A stretch of DNA of 9,842 bases from Oscillospiraceae bacterium (GCA_009776905.1 WRMX01000036.1:1-9842); one strand, 5' to 3'. Shown: positions 1 through 6,605, counted from the stretch's first letter. Numbers and translations: made by a program. The notes: generated by a model from the sequence alone, not told the origin.

Positions 1-1
1 C

Positions 2-92
2 CCCGCAGCCCATGCAGCCCCGACAGCTTCCGCAGCCCCCGCGGCCCCCGCAGCCCCCGCAACCCCGGCAGCCCCGGCAGCTTCCGCAACCA
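2..92 (+). repeat. GC-rich low-complexity tract of GCAGCCCC-like units
   Basis: This tract is built of imperfect short units resembling GCAGCCCC and CCCCGCAG. An 11-bp word, CAGCTTCCGCA, occurs at 24-34 and again at 78-88, a distance of 54 bp or 18 codons. All three forward frames are open across it (Ala/Pro, Pro/Gln and Ser/Pro/Arg readings), so open length says nothing about coding here. It most likely encodes the Ala/Pro linker of the upstream gene. Confidence 0.7.
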
Positions 93-226
93 ACATCAGA
101 ATCGAACGGATATTCAATGCAAAATATCCACGCGAATATATATCGCAGTCTGACACGAACCAATCAGACAAATCCATTCGTAAAATCGACGCAATACGAA
201 GATTCCATTTGTCCGAAGGAGAATGA
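2..226 (+). CDS. 3' end of an unidentified CDS with an Ala/Pro-rich linker (5' truncated)
   Basis: Reading from base 2, the frame is open for 74 codons to a TGA at 224-226. The first 30 or so residues are a low-complexity Ala/Pro/Thr/Ser linker (repeated AAP and AAPA units). About 44 mixed, charged residues follow, rich in Arg, Ile, Lys and Asp and ending in HLSEGE. The start lies left of the window. I prefer this frame over the Pro/Gln-rich frame that extends the next gene upstream, because its stop falls 4 nt before a well-placed ATG and the ribosome binding site of that ATG lies inside its last codons, the usual layout of tightly coupled genes. I do not recognise the protein. The linker suggests that a larger domain lies upstream, with this tail as a small terminal module. 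No function can be assigned from what is visible. Confidence 0.55.
   Translation, partial: PAAHAAPTASAAPAAPAAPATPAAPAASATNIRIERIFNAKYPREYISQSDTNQSDKSIRKIDAIRRFHLSEGE
216..221 (+). promoter_or_regulatory. Shine-Dalgarno AAGGAG that fixes the kinase start
   Basis: AAGGAG is followed by a 9-nt spacer and ATG at 231. It sits within the last codons of the upstream gene, whose stop at 224-226 lies between this site and the ATG. This supports translational coupling and argues against the upstream in-frame ATG at 12. Confidence 0.8.
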
Positions 227-230
227 CAAT

Positions 231-1172
231 ATGCCATACCCATACGACATCGAAATAATTAACGAACGCGCAACTCGCGAACCGGAGGTTTTTGCACGCG
301 AATGCGAAGCCATCTTCAACAGAAAAGTCGATGAAGTGGCTGCGACGATTGCTGAACGCTCCATGTCCAGCCGCGTCGTCCTCCTGTCCGGTCCGTCCGG
401 ATCAGGGAAGACCACGACAGCAAAAAAAATCTGCGACGCTCTGGAAGGCATTGGCATCCACGCGCATACGATTTCCATGGACAAATACTATATCCGCCTC
501 GACCCCGCATCCGCGCCCAGGACAGAGGACGGCGAGATAGACCTGGAATCGCCGCTTTGCCTGGACTTGGAACTGTTGAGCAATCATTTTGGGATGTTGG
601 AGTGCGGCAACGAAGTCACAATCCCCCATTTCAGTTTTAAAATACAAGCACGCGACCCCGAAAAAGCCATGCAACTGAAACTCGGCTGCGACGAGGTCGT
701 AATATTTGAAGGCATACACGCTCTCAATGATATATTGACCGATTCACATCCCAACGCTTTTAAACTATATATCAGCGCGCGCTCCGATATCAGGCAATCC
801 TGCAGCCCCTTCTTCAAAAGGACCTGGACAAGGCTATTGCGGCGAGTTGTCCGCGACGGGTTTTTCCGGGGGACGGACGCGTTGGAGACGCTCAAGCTGT
901 GGGGGAATGTGCGCAGAGGGGAAAAAGAGTATATCTCTCCGTTTAAGTACAAGGCTGACGTGCTCTTTGATTCATCAATGCCATATGAAGTGCCGGTTAT
1001 GAAGCGTTATGCGCTCACTGCTTTTGACAGCCTCCCGGACGACACGGAACGCATAGACGAATTGCGCGAATTGTTGCCGAAACTAGCCAATTTCAGCGAT
1101 ATCGACCCGGCATTGGTGCCCGCGAACTCAATATTGCGCGAATTCATCGGAGGCGGCGCATACAAGTATTGA
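231..1172 (+). CDS. Uridine-kinase-like nucleoside kinase (P-loop)
   Basis: This 313-residue cytoplasmic protein belongs to the uridine kinase / phosphoribulokinase-like P-loop family and probably phosphorylates a nucleoside such as uridine with a nucleoside triphosphate in salvage. A perfect Walker A motif, GPSGSGKTT, is at residues 54-62. DKYY at 84-87 matches the substrate-side acidic motif of the family. A beta strand ending in FEGIHALN (159-166) is the Walker B-like element, and the Arg-rich stretch RLLRRVVRDGFFRG (201-214) is the likely lid. The C-terminus, NSILREFIGGG, is typical of the clostridial members of this family as I remember them. Larger relatives carry an N-terminal TGS domain; this one has only about 50 residues before the P-loop, as in the short clostridial form. 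The frame stays open back to 12, but ATG 231 has an AAGGAG site and starts 4 nt after the upstream stop. The exact substrate is inferred. Confidence 0.88.
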   Translation: MPYPYDIEIINERATREPEVFARECEAIFNRKVDEVAATIAERSMSSRVVLLSGPSGSGKTTTAKKICDALEGIGIHAHTISMDKYYIRLDPASAPRTEDGEIDLESPLCLDLELLSNHFGMLECGNEVTIPHFSFKIQARDPEKAMQLKLGCDEVVIFEGIHALNDILTDSHPNAFKLYISARSDIRQSCSPFFKRTWTRLLRRVVRDGFFRGTDALETLKLWGNVRRGEKEYISPFKYKADVLFDSSMPYEVPVMKRYALTAFDSLPDDTERIDELRELLPKLANFSDIDPALVPANSILREFIGGGAYKY

Positions 1173-1183
1173 CGTGGTCATAA

Positions 1184-1214
1184 ATATGGTTGCAATTCAC
1201 GCCCGGTGAGGGCG
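1184..1214 (+). repeat. Intergenic hairpin repeat, copy 1
   Basis: The 154-nt gap between the kinase and the next gene begins with ATATGGTTGC (1184-1193), then TTCACGCCCGGTG (1196-1208), then GGGCG (1210-1214). The same blocks in the same order and orientation occur at 6528-6573. CGCCC (1200-1204) pairs with GGGCG (1210-1214) around a 5-nt loop. No T-run follows, so this is a weak candidate for a terminator. The rest of the gap (1215-1326) is AT-rich; it has -10-like words (GATAAT at 1299-1304, TAAAAT at 1246-1251) but no convincing -35 box, so I do not call a promoter. Confidence 0.5.
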
Positions 1215-1326
1215 CAATCAGTAGCATTATCTTAGTTAAAATATGTAAAATAACTGTGAAAAACACGTAGAACCCCAAAAAAAATGATACAATCATCGGA
1301 TAATATCTCTTCATGGGGGCTTTCGC

Positions 1327-1725
1327 TTGATAAGGAACTTTCTTCGTAATATCATGGTAGGCAGATACGGCCCGGATCATCTTAACATCGCGATGATCAT
1401 TCTTTCGCTTGTCTTGATCCTCCTCAATGCAATACTCGTTTTCGCCCCTCTTTTCTATGTTTCATATGCCATTCTCGCCCTCGCATTGTTCAGGATGCTC
1501 TCACGCAATATTACGCGCAGAAGAGCCGAGAACGACAAATTTATCCGCTATTGGTGGCCTGTCAGGACAAAGTTAAACCGATCGCGGGCGAATATTAAGC
1601 ACAGAAAAACGCATAAATTCATCAAATGCCGTGGCTGCGGCAACACATTACGTGTTCCAAAAGGAAAGGGCAAGCTGCAAATCACCTGCCCGAAATGCGC
1701 GGAGAGATTCATCAAAAAAACATAA
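1327..1725 (+). CDS. Small two-TM membrane protein with C-terminal zinc ribbon
   Basis: This 132-residue protein has a short basic N-terminus containing a VGRYGPDHL segment. Two hydrophobic segments follow (about 20-38 and 41-57), joined by a tight turn, then a basic stretch (59-100) and a four-cysteine zinc ribbon, with CRGC at 101-104 and CPKC at 121-124. Between the knuckles is RVPKGKGKLQIT, a pattern I associate with a widespread uncharacterised clostridial family. The ribbon should face the cytoplasm, following the positive charges after TM2. The start is taken as TTG 1327, with a modest GGGGG site at 1315-1319 (7-nt spacer), because the residues before GRYG look like part of the family N-terminus. 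ATG 1354 is the alternative, but its only purine-rich site is about 16 nt away. tldD follows 41 nt downstream and is probably co-transcribed. The function is unknown. Confidence 0.75.
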   Translation: MIRNFLRNIMVGRYGPDHLNIAMIILSLVLILLNAILVFAPLFYVSYAILALALFRMLSRNITRRRAENDKFIRYWWPVRTKLNRSRANIKHRKTHKFIKCRGCGNTLRVPKGKGKLQITCPKCAERFIKKT

Positions 1726-1766
1726 GATTACCAACCGATCAAAGCGAGAAAGGGATGATAATATAT

Positions 1767-3149
1767 ATGCTGGTCGATCTGCTCAGCGCGCATAAAGCCG
1801 GGTTTAAAGACTATACCGAGCTGCGCGCGCAAACAAACACCTCAAAAAGGGTCTCTTTTCTGTCCGGCAATATGACTGTCAACGCGCAAACTTCCGAAGG
1901 CGGCGTTTCAGCACGGGTTTATCGCGGTGGGACATACGGCTTCGCTTCCGGCGCGGAGTATACTGCCGACAGCGTCACCAGCGTTCTCGCTGCCGCGACC
2001 GACAATGCCGCGTTCATGGACAGGCGCGTCAATAAAGGGCAGCCTCCTCTTCCCTCTGTCACGGAGCGCAACGTCGAATGGCGTTCCATTCCGTCGGAGG
2101 ATGTCGCTCAAAGCCTGTTGATTGATTTTGCTAAAGAGCTTGATTCCATCATCGCCGGCAAATACAAAAATCTTTCAAGCCGGGCTGTGATGGTCAATTG
2201 CCTTGACATCGAAAAGCTCCTCTATGTCAGCGACGGCGCGGACAGCCATTTCTATCAGCCCCGCAGCTTGGTGTACGTGTTTCTGACTGCTGACACTTCC
2301 GACGGCGTCCCCGTCGAGCTTTTTAAACCTCTGGGCGGCTTGGGCCGTTTCGACGCGCTGTTCTCCGATCCCTCGCTCCTGATGCAAGATATCGACGAGT
2401 TGTATGAATCGCTTATGGACAAGCGCGAGGGTGTCTATTCCAACGCCGGACTCCGCAAGTGCGTCATGCACCCCGATCTTGCGGGTATTCTGGCGCACGA
2501 GGCTGTCGGCCATACTGTCGAAGCCGACATCGTTCTGGGCGGCTCCGTCGCTGCGCATAACGTCGGAAACCAGGTCGCAAGCGAGCTTGTCAGCATGGTC
2601 GATTTCGCTCATACGGCTCTCGGCGAGCCATGTCCGTTGCCCGTTTATGTCGATGATGAGGGCGTCATCGCCGAAGATGCCACATTGATCGATCATGGCA
2701 TTCTCAAAGGCTTCATGCATTCCAGAGAGTCCGCCAGGCATTTTGGCGTCAAGCCGCAGGGCAACGCGCGAGGGTTCACTTTTTCCGATGAACCTCTCAT
2801 TCGTATGCGCAATACCGCCATCATTCCCGGCACCAGCAAGCTCGAAGATATGATCGCGAGCATCGATGATGGGTATTATCTCGTCAAAACCGGCAACGGG
2901 CAAGCTGATTCGACGGGCGAGTTCATGTTTGCCGTCGAGCTCGGATATGAAATTAAAAACGGCAAGCTCGGGAGGGCTATCCGCGATACGACGATTTCCG
3001 GCGTCGCTTTTGATATGCTGAAAACGGTCGATATGATCTCTGATGATATGATCTGGATTTGCACGGGCTTCTGCGGGAAGAAGCAGCCGATGACCGTCGG
3101 CATGGGCGGCCCGGCAATCCGTTGCGAAGTGAACATAGGAGGACGGTAG
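1767..3149 (+). CDS. tldD: TldD metalloprotease subunit (TldD/PmbA family)
   Basis: This 460-residue protein is the catalytic subunit of the TldD/TldE protease. In enterobacteria that heterodimer digests unstructured peptides, trims the microcin B17 leader and helps degrade CcdA. The family zinc motif HExxxH is intact as HEAVGH at residues 244-249. The late GFCGKK segment holds Cys436, the expected third zinc ligand. The glycine-rich end (VGMGGPAIRCEVNIGG) is also typical, and the length matches the family (about 460-480). The frame is open back to 1626, overlapping the zinc-ribbon gene. ATG 1755 directly abuts the purine-rich AAAGGG, while ATG 1767 lies 12 nt past it; I chose 1767 because it gives the usual length, but the start is uncertain by a few codons. 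tldE begins 1 nt after the stop, so the two subunits should be made together. The substrate here is unknown. Confidence 0.92.
   Translation: MLVDLLSAHKAGFKDYTELRAQTNTSKRVSFLSGNMTVNAQTSEGGVSARVYRGGTYGFASGAEYTADSVTSVLAAATDNAAFMDRRVNKGQPPLPSVTERNVEWRSIPSEDVAQSLLIDFAKELDSIIAGKYKNLSSRAVMVNCLDIEKLLYVSDGADSHFYQPRSLVYVFLTADTSDGVPVELFKPLGGLGRFDALFSDPSLLMQDIDELYESLMDKREGVYSNAGLRKCVMHPDLAGILAHEAVGHTVEADIVLGGSVAAHNVGNQVASELVSMVDFAHTALGEPCPLPVYVDDEGVIAEDATLIDHGILKGFMHSRESARHFGVKPQGNARGFTFSDEPLIRMRNTAIIPGTSKLEDMIASIDDGYYLVKTGNGQADSTGEFMFAVELGYEIKNGKLGRAIRDTTISGVAFDMLKTVDMISDDMIWICTGFCGKKQPMTVGMGGPAIRCEVNIGGR
3137..3142 (+). promoter_or_regulatory. Shine-Dalgarno AGGAGG of tldE
   Basis: A consensus AGGAGG lies within the last codons of tldD. 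It is 8 nt before GTG 3151 and 14 nt before ATG 3157, which decides in favour of the GTG start. Confidence 0.8.
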
Positions 3150-3150
3150 C

Positions 3151-4452
3151 GTGAAGATGACCAGACAAGATACCGCTGAGTACGCGCTGGAATCCCTTTT
3201 GAAAGCCGGCGCCGACAAGGCAGCGTGCAGGGTTGCTTGCGCACGCACGGACGAGTTTAATGTCGAGGCCGGCAAGTTTTCATTAATGCGTACTCTTTTC
3301 AACGACGAGCTTTATCTCAAGGCGATCAGCGGCGGGCGAAAGGGCATAATGGTCTCCAACAAACTTGATAAGGACTCGATTGACCGTTCTGTTGCCGACT
3401 GCGTTGCGTTGTTTTCTTCCGCGTCCGCCGACGATGCGGAGGATATCGCAGAAAAGTCAGTCAACAAATCTTTCGACAGGAGCATCGGCGGGCCTGACAT
3501 GGACGGTTTGTTCAATCGGTCAAAAGAGTATGTCGAGCTGCTTGGCGATGAATATCCAAAAATCGTGCTGGAAGCCCTCGTTTCCGATTTTCACTCTGCC
3601 CAAACAACATTTCTCAACAGCAATGGCGTTGAGTTCAATGACAACCGGGAGTTCTACCGCTTGTCCGCTACATTTCTTGCAAAAGACGGCGCAACATCCT
3701 CCTCTTTCAACGGGTATGATGCCATCCTCGCTTCGCTTGATGTCCCGTTTATCGATTTGGATTTGCACCGTTCGCTGATAGAAGAATCTGTGGCATCTCT
3801 CAATACCCGCACAGTCGATGGGAAATTCGTCGGCAAGGTCATCGTGACCCCTGCTTGTTCCGACATGATTTGGGATACCCTCCTCGGCAATTTCCTTTCC
3901 GATGCTCCTCTCGTCATGGAGACCAGCCGTTGGAAAGACTCTCTGGGGACACAGGTTTCCGACCCTAAACTCACAATGCGCGCGGCGCCTCTGCACCCAT
4001 GCATTGTCGCCGGCGAACGTTTCACATCAGACGGGTATGAGAGCTTCGACACCGATTATATTCGCGATGGTGTGTTGAAGTCCTTCGCGCTTTCACAATA
4101 TGGCTCGCTCAAAACGGGCAAGCCGCGTGCTTTGAACACATCAACCTCCATCGAGGTGCTGCCCGGCAATGTTCCTCTCAGCGACATGATCAAGGGCATC
4201 GACCGAGGGATTTTGCTCAATCGCTTCTCCGGCGGTTCCCCCGGCCCCGGCGGTGATATTTCGGGCGTCGCCAAAAACAGCTTCCTAATAGAAAAAGGCG
4301 CGATCGTCGGCGCGCTTTCAGAGACTATGGTTTCGTTTAACATTGTTGATGTGCTGCAAAACATTTCGGCGATTTCCGCAGAGAGATGTTGCAACGGCAT
4401 CAACGTGCTCCCATGGTGCTGTTTCGACGGGATCACGATTTCCGGCAAATGA
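3151..4452 (+). CDS. tldE: TldE/PmbA protease partner subunit
   Basis: This 433-residue protein is the non-catalytic or regulatory partner of TldD. It has the TldD/PmbA fold signatures without the HExxxH zinc motif, as expected for TldE. Recognisable stretches are GVLKSFALSQYGSLKTGKPR followed by the ALNTSTSIEV region, then the conserved RFSGGSPGPGGDISGVAKNSF segment (family pattern G-x-x-S/G-x-D-x-S) and a C-terminus ending in FDGITISGK, usual for this subunit. GTG 3151 is the start, backed by AGGAGG 8 nt upstream; ATG 3157 would cost only two residues. The gene starts 1 nt after the tldD stop, so translation is probably coupled. Its last 14 nt form the first part of a tandem repeat that runs into the convergent gene. 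The protein is probably cytoplasmic and forms a heterodimer with TldD. Confidence 0.91.
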   Translation: MKMTRQDTAEYALESLLKAGADKAACRVACARTDEFNVEAGKFSLMRTLFNDELYLKAISGGRKGIMVSNKLDKDSIDRSVADCVALFSSASADDAEDIAEKSVNKSFDRSIGGPDMDGLFNRSKEYVELLGDEYPKIVLEALVSDFHSAQTTFLNSNGVEFNDNREFYRLSATFLAKDGATSSSFNGYDAILASLDVPFIDLDLHRSLIEESVASLNTRTVDGKFVGKVIVTPACSDMIWDTLLGNFLSDAPLVMETSRWKDSLGTQVSDPKLTMRAAPLHPCIVAGERFTSDGYESFDTDYIRDGVLKSFALSQYGSLKTGKPRALNTSTSIEVLPGNVPLSDMIKGIDRGILLNRFSGGSPGPGGDISGVAKNSFLIEKGAIVGALSETMVSFNIVDVLQNISAISAERCCNGINVLPWCCFDGITISGK

Positions 4453-4560
4453 CGGCTCATATCACATTGCGTTTTGCAACTTCCCGCTAATGACGGTTCA
4501 TATCACATTGCGTTTACAGCTTCCCGCTAATGATGGCTCATATCACATTGCGTTTTTTGC
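4439..4560. repeat. Three tandem 40-41 bp copies of the tldE/dnaI convergent junction
   Basis: Three units begin at 4439, 4480 and 4520. Each holds a TTCC(G/C)GC(A/T)AATGA block (the tldE tail with its stop), four spacer bases, and TCATATCACATTGCGTTT (the reverse complement of the last codons and stop of the - strand gene) at 4457, 4498 and 4538. The 18-bp block is identical in all three; units 2 and 3 differ at two positions over their first 36 bp. Unit 1 provides the real end of tldE and unit 3 the real end of the helicase loader gene. The parts between are duplicated gene ends. The 85-nt gap has no classical GC-rich hairpin with a T-run; only a small TTGC/GCAA inverted repeat (4467-4479) is visible. 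Confidence 0.85.
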
Positions 4561-5527
4561 GTATGTCGTCGCCTCTGAACGTCAAAACCTGGTATTCGCC
4601 TTCAAACCGCGACATGATCTGCATCGAATACCTTTTGTTCAGCTCCCCCATCGTCAAATTGGAGTTTACAATCGTCTTTTTATTCGTAATAAGCCGCGTA
4701 TTAATGAGTTCGTACAATGCGCTGACAGTAAACGACGTCGTCATCTCAGTGCCAAGGTCGTCGAGTATCAGCAAGTCGCATTCGAGGTATCTTTTTACTT
4801 CGCTGCGCGCATCCTCCGTGTCGTCCGAGCGCGAAAACTTTACTTCCTCAAATTGCGCGAATATTGACGACGCCATGTCATATACGACTGAAAAACCATT
4901 CTCCGCAACGACGCGGGCGATGCAAGCGGACAGGAATGTCTTTCCCAAACCGGGCGCGCCGTTAAAAAACAGGTTCATGGATTTCATATTGAACTTTCGT
5001 GCATATTCCACGCATGTCTCATATATGATCTCCATGCTCCTGCGCGGCGACACCCCCGTGTCCGGGTCGAGGCTGTCGTCATAGAATAAAAGATCGAAGC
5101 TGTCGAATGTTTCGTTGCCGAGTTTAAAAAGAGAACTCAGCGATTTTTTTTGCTCTTCGATATATAGCTCCATAAGGCAGTCGCATGGCTCCACTCCATT
5201 AAAGCCGGTATCGCGGCAAATATCGCACATATATCCGTCTTCGACATATTCCTCCGGCAGCCCTGCCATCATGAGTTGAACCCGCCGCTCTTCCTGCAAT
5301 TCCAGATTTTTCCGCCGTATCTCTTCAATTTTTTCGTTGCCGGCCTGTGATAACGCGGCATTAACCAGCTCCGACATTGTCGCCCTGATTTCGACATCGA
5401 GCGTACGCACAAGAGGCGCGCGAGCATATACTCGTTCGAGCCTGCGCTCGTAAAGCTCTTCATTGTGCCTTCGCATTGCATCATGCGCGGCTTTCGCACG
5501 CGCCAGCAGCTTTCCATCTATCGACAT
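4538..5527 (-). CDS. dnaI: DnaI/DnaC-like replicative helicase loader (AAA+ ATPase)
   Basis: This 329-residue cytoplasmic AAA+ protein is expected to load the replicative helicase at origins and restarted forks. The N-terminal third is rich in charged helices (about 1-95). A cysteine cluster follows, CDIC at 101-104 and CDC at 115-117, matching the zinc-binding N-domain of DnaI. The ATPase core has Walker A GAPGLGKT at 190-197 and Walker B LLILDD followed by LGTE at 252-261. SNLTMGEL at 289-296 and MSRFEG at 305-310 match the sensor and arginine-finger regions of DnaC/DnaI proteins. The length fits the family. ATG 5527 is preceded by AAGGGGAG (complement of 5531-5538), which overlaps the stop of the upstream DnaD-type gene only 9 nt away, so the pair is an operon. 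The last codons (KRNVI) lie in the tandem repeat shared with the tldE end. IstB-like transposition helpers share this fold, but the DnaD neighbour favours replication. Confidence 0.88.
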   Translation of the reverse strand: MSIDGKLLARAKAAHDAMRRHNEELYERRLERVYARAPLVRTLDVEIRATMSELVNAALSQAGNEKIEEIRRKNLELQEERRVQLMMAGLPEEYVEDGYMCDICRDTGFNGVEPCDCLMELYIEEQKKSLSSLFKLGNETFDSFDLLFYDDSLDPDTGVSPRRSMEIIYETCVEYARKFNMKSMNLFFNGAPGLGKTFLSACIARVVAENGFSVVYDMASSIFAQFEEVKFSRSDDTEDARSEVKRYLECDLLILDDLGTEMTTSFTVSALYELINTRLITNKKTIVNSNLTMGELNKRYSMQIMSRFEGEYQVLTFRGDDIRKKRNVI

Positions 5528-5536
5528 AGGCTCCCC

Positions 5537-6511
5537 TTACCCGTCTTTGATTTTGTCGAGCAAACGTTGCATCCGCTCTATTTCTAACTTATCCGGCGCT
5601 CCAAACTTCTGTTTCTGATCCTTCGCTCCTTTATTCTCGCCGGGTTTTCCGCCCTTGGCCTTGCCCTCGCTCTGCTTGATCTCGCCCGGCGAATGCAGCC
5701 CGCTATTATGCCAATTGCTCAATATCGTGTTGATATACCCCCATGAGAGCTTGCCGGTATTGATCACTGTGATGTCAAAAGCAATCTCGACTGCATCAAC
5801 GCCAAACCCCATCGCGATCCATCCGTCGATATATCGTTTTTCAGACGCAGAAAGCTCACGATCTTTGATAAGCAACGCTGTCTTCATTTCACCCATAGCG
5901 CTTTTTCGCTCTTCAAGGCGCTTTAGGTATTCCTCCGCTTTTTCGAGCGAAAATATCTCCTCGCGCTCCCAGGTATATGCAGCCCTTTCGATATATCGCA
6001 TGGATGGCATTCGCCCGCCGCCGCGTCCCCTGCTCTCCGAAATGCAATGCGTAATCAGCAGCATGATGACTTCCGCAGGAAGCCGGAGCGCGTCGTAAAT
6101 GCCAAACAGCCTTTCTAACTCGTCCGGCGACATAATCTTGCCCAAGCTGCGCTGCGCCTCGTCGACGAGCGCAGAAAAATCCGAGCCGGAATCGACTTCG
6201 CGCTTGATTTCTTCCGCAGTATAACGCGCGGTTCCCTCCGCAGGGGGCAATTGCCGCGCATCTGTCGCACCGCCGTCGTTGCTTTTTATCAGTCCCATCT
6301 GCGAAAGCACGGCCATCGCGGAAGCAGCCCATCCCACGCTTTTGCCCATTGCGGCGGCAGCTTCATCCGGCGAGCTGTGTTCATGCGTTTTCAACATATA
6401 CAAATAGAGCAGCGCGGCGTCTCCATCGCCTGCCCGAATCAGTCTGTCTATCGTCTGCCCGGACAGCGTGAACGCCTCCGGCCCGGATAAAGCAAATTTC
6501 TTTTCTGCCAT
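5537..6511 (-). CDS. dnaD: DnaD-domain primosomal protein
   Basis: This 324-residue protein is of the DnaD/DnaB (Firmicutes) primosome type and is thought to remodel origin or fork DNA so that the DnaI-like loader can deposit helicase. The N-terminal 80 or so residues look like a winged-helix region (DGDAALLYLYML, then AAAMGKS and AVLSQMGLI). Two DnaD-type domains follow, at about 115-190 (ending near MRYIERAAYTWEREEI) and 218-272 (ending WGYINTILSNWH, matching the YxxxILxxW signature). The C-terminal tail is Lys/Gly/Gln-rich and flexible, with a short final helix. ATG 6511 has CTCCCC (GGGGAG on the coding strand) at 6518-6523 with a 6-nt spacer. An in-frame ATG at 6550 would add 13 residues but lies in an intergenic repeat and lacks such a site. 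The helicase loader follows after 9 nt. Confidence 0.87.
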   Translation of the reverse strand: MAEKKFALSGPEAFTLSGQTIDRLIRAGDGDAALLYLYMLKTHEHSSPDEAAAAMGKSVGWAASAMAVLSQMGLIKSNDGGATDARQLPPAEGTARYTAEEIKREVDSGSDFSALVDEAQRSLGKIMSPDELERLFGIYDALRLPAEVIMLLITHCISESRGRGGGRMPSMRYIERAAYTWEREEIFSLEKAEEYLKRLEERKSAMGEMKTALLIKDRELSASEKRYIDGWIAMGFGVDAVEIAFDITVINTGKLSWGYINTILSNWHNSGLHSPGEIKQSEGKAKGGKPGENKGAKDQKQKFGAPDKLEIERMQRLLDKIKDG

Positions 6512-6517
6512 CGGCGT

Positions 6518-6523
6518 CTCCCC
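6518..6523 (-). promoter_or_regulatory. Shine-Dalgarno GGGGAG of the DnaD-type gene
   Basis: On the coding strand GGGGAG stands 6 nt before ATG 6511. This favours that start over the in-frame ATG at 6550. Confidence 0.7.
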
Positions 6524-6527
6524 GGAT

Positions 6528-6573
6528 ATATGGTTGCTCTTATATTTCACGCCCGGTGGCGCAGGGGCGTGAA
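6528..6573 (+). repeat. Intergenic hairpin repeat, copy 2
   Basis: On the + strand, ATATGGTTGC (6528-6537) is followed by TTCACGCCCGGTG (6546-6558) and GGGGCG (6564-6569). These are the same blocks in the same order as at 1184-1214, with longer spacers. The copy lies in the 94-nt gap between the end of the transpeptidase gene and the start of the DnaD-type gene. Confidence 0.55.
6546..6573 (-). terminator. Perfect 9-bp inverted repeat, possible weak terminator
   Basis: TTCACGCCC (6546-6554) and GGGCGTGAA (6565-6573) are perfect inverted repeats around a 10-nt loop, 32 nt after the end of the SLH-transpeptidase gene. On the - strand the hairpin is followed by ATATAAG rather than a T-run, so it is a poor intrinsic terminator. 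It could instead be an operator, an RNA-stability hairpin, or simply part of the dispersed repeat. Confidence 0.35.
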
Positions 6574-6605
6574 CAGTTGCGGATGTATTGCTGCGCTAAA
6601 AATCA

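Noticed and set aside
1246..1304. Promoter upstream of the zinc-ribbon gene
   Set aside because: GATAAT and TAAAAT resemble -10 boxes, but no TTGACA-like element lies at a proper distance from either, and AT-rich spacer gives such words by chance.
1144..1380. 78-codon hydrophobic frame on the - strand spanning the gap after the kinase
   Set aside because: It overlaps the ends of two genes, includes the intergenic repeat, and its one hydrophobic stretch comes from AT-rich spacer. No ribosome binding site stood out.
2175..3302. 375-codon open frame on the - strand opposite tldD
   Set aside because: It lies antisense to an unmistakable tldD with an intact HExxxH motif, has no recognisable domain, and fits an open antisense frame caused by strong codon bias in the real gene.
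4439..4560. The three-unit array as a short CRISPR array
   Set aside because: The units are contiguous, near-identical over their whole length with no variable spacers, and contain the ends of two genes.
4343..4867. 174-codon + strand frame crossing the tandem repeat
   Set aside because: It overlaps the end of tldE in another frame, reads through the 40-41 bp repeats and runs antisense into the helicase loader gene, so it is an artefact of the repeat and codon bias.
4538..5527. The ATPase as an IstB transposition helper of an insertion sequence
   Set aside because: There is no transposase gene or terminal inverted repeat nearby. The cysteine cluster and the adjacent DnaD-domain gene point to a chromosomal helicase loader.
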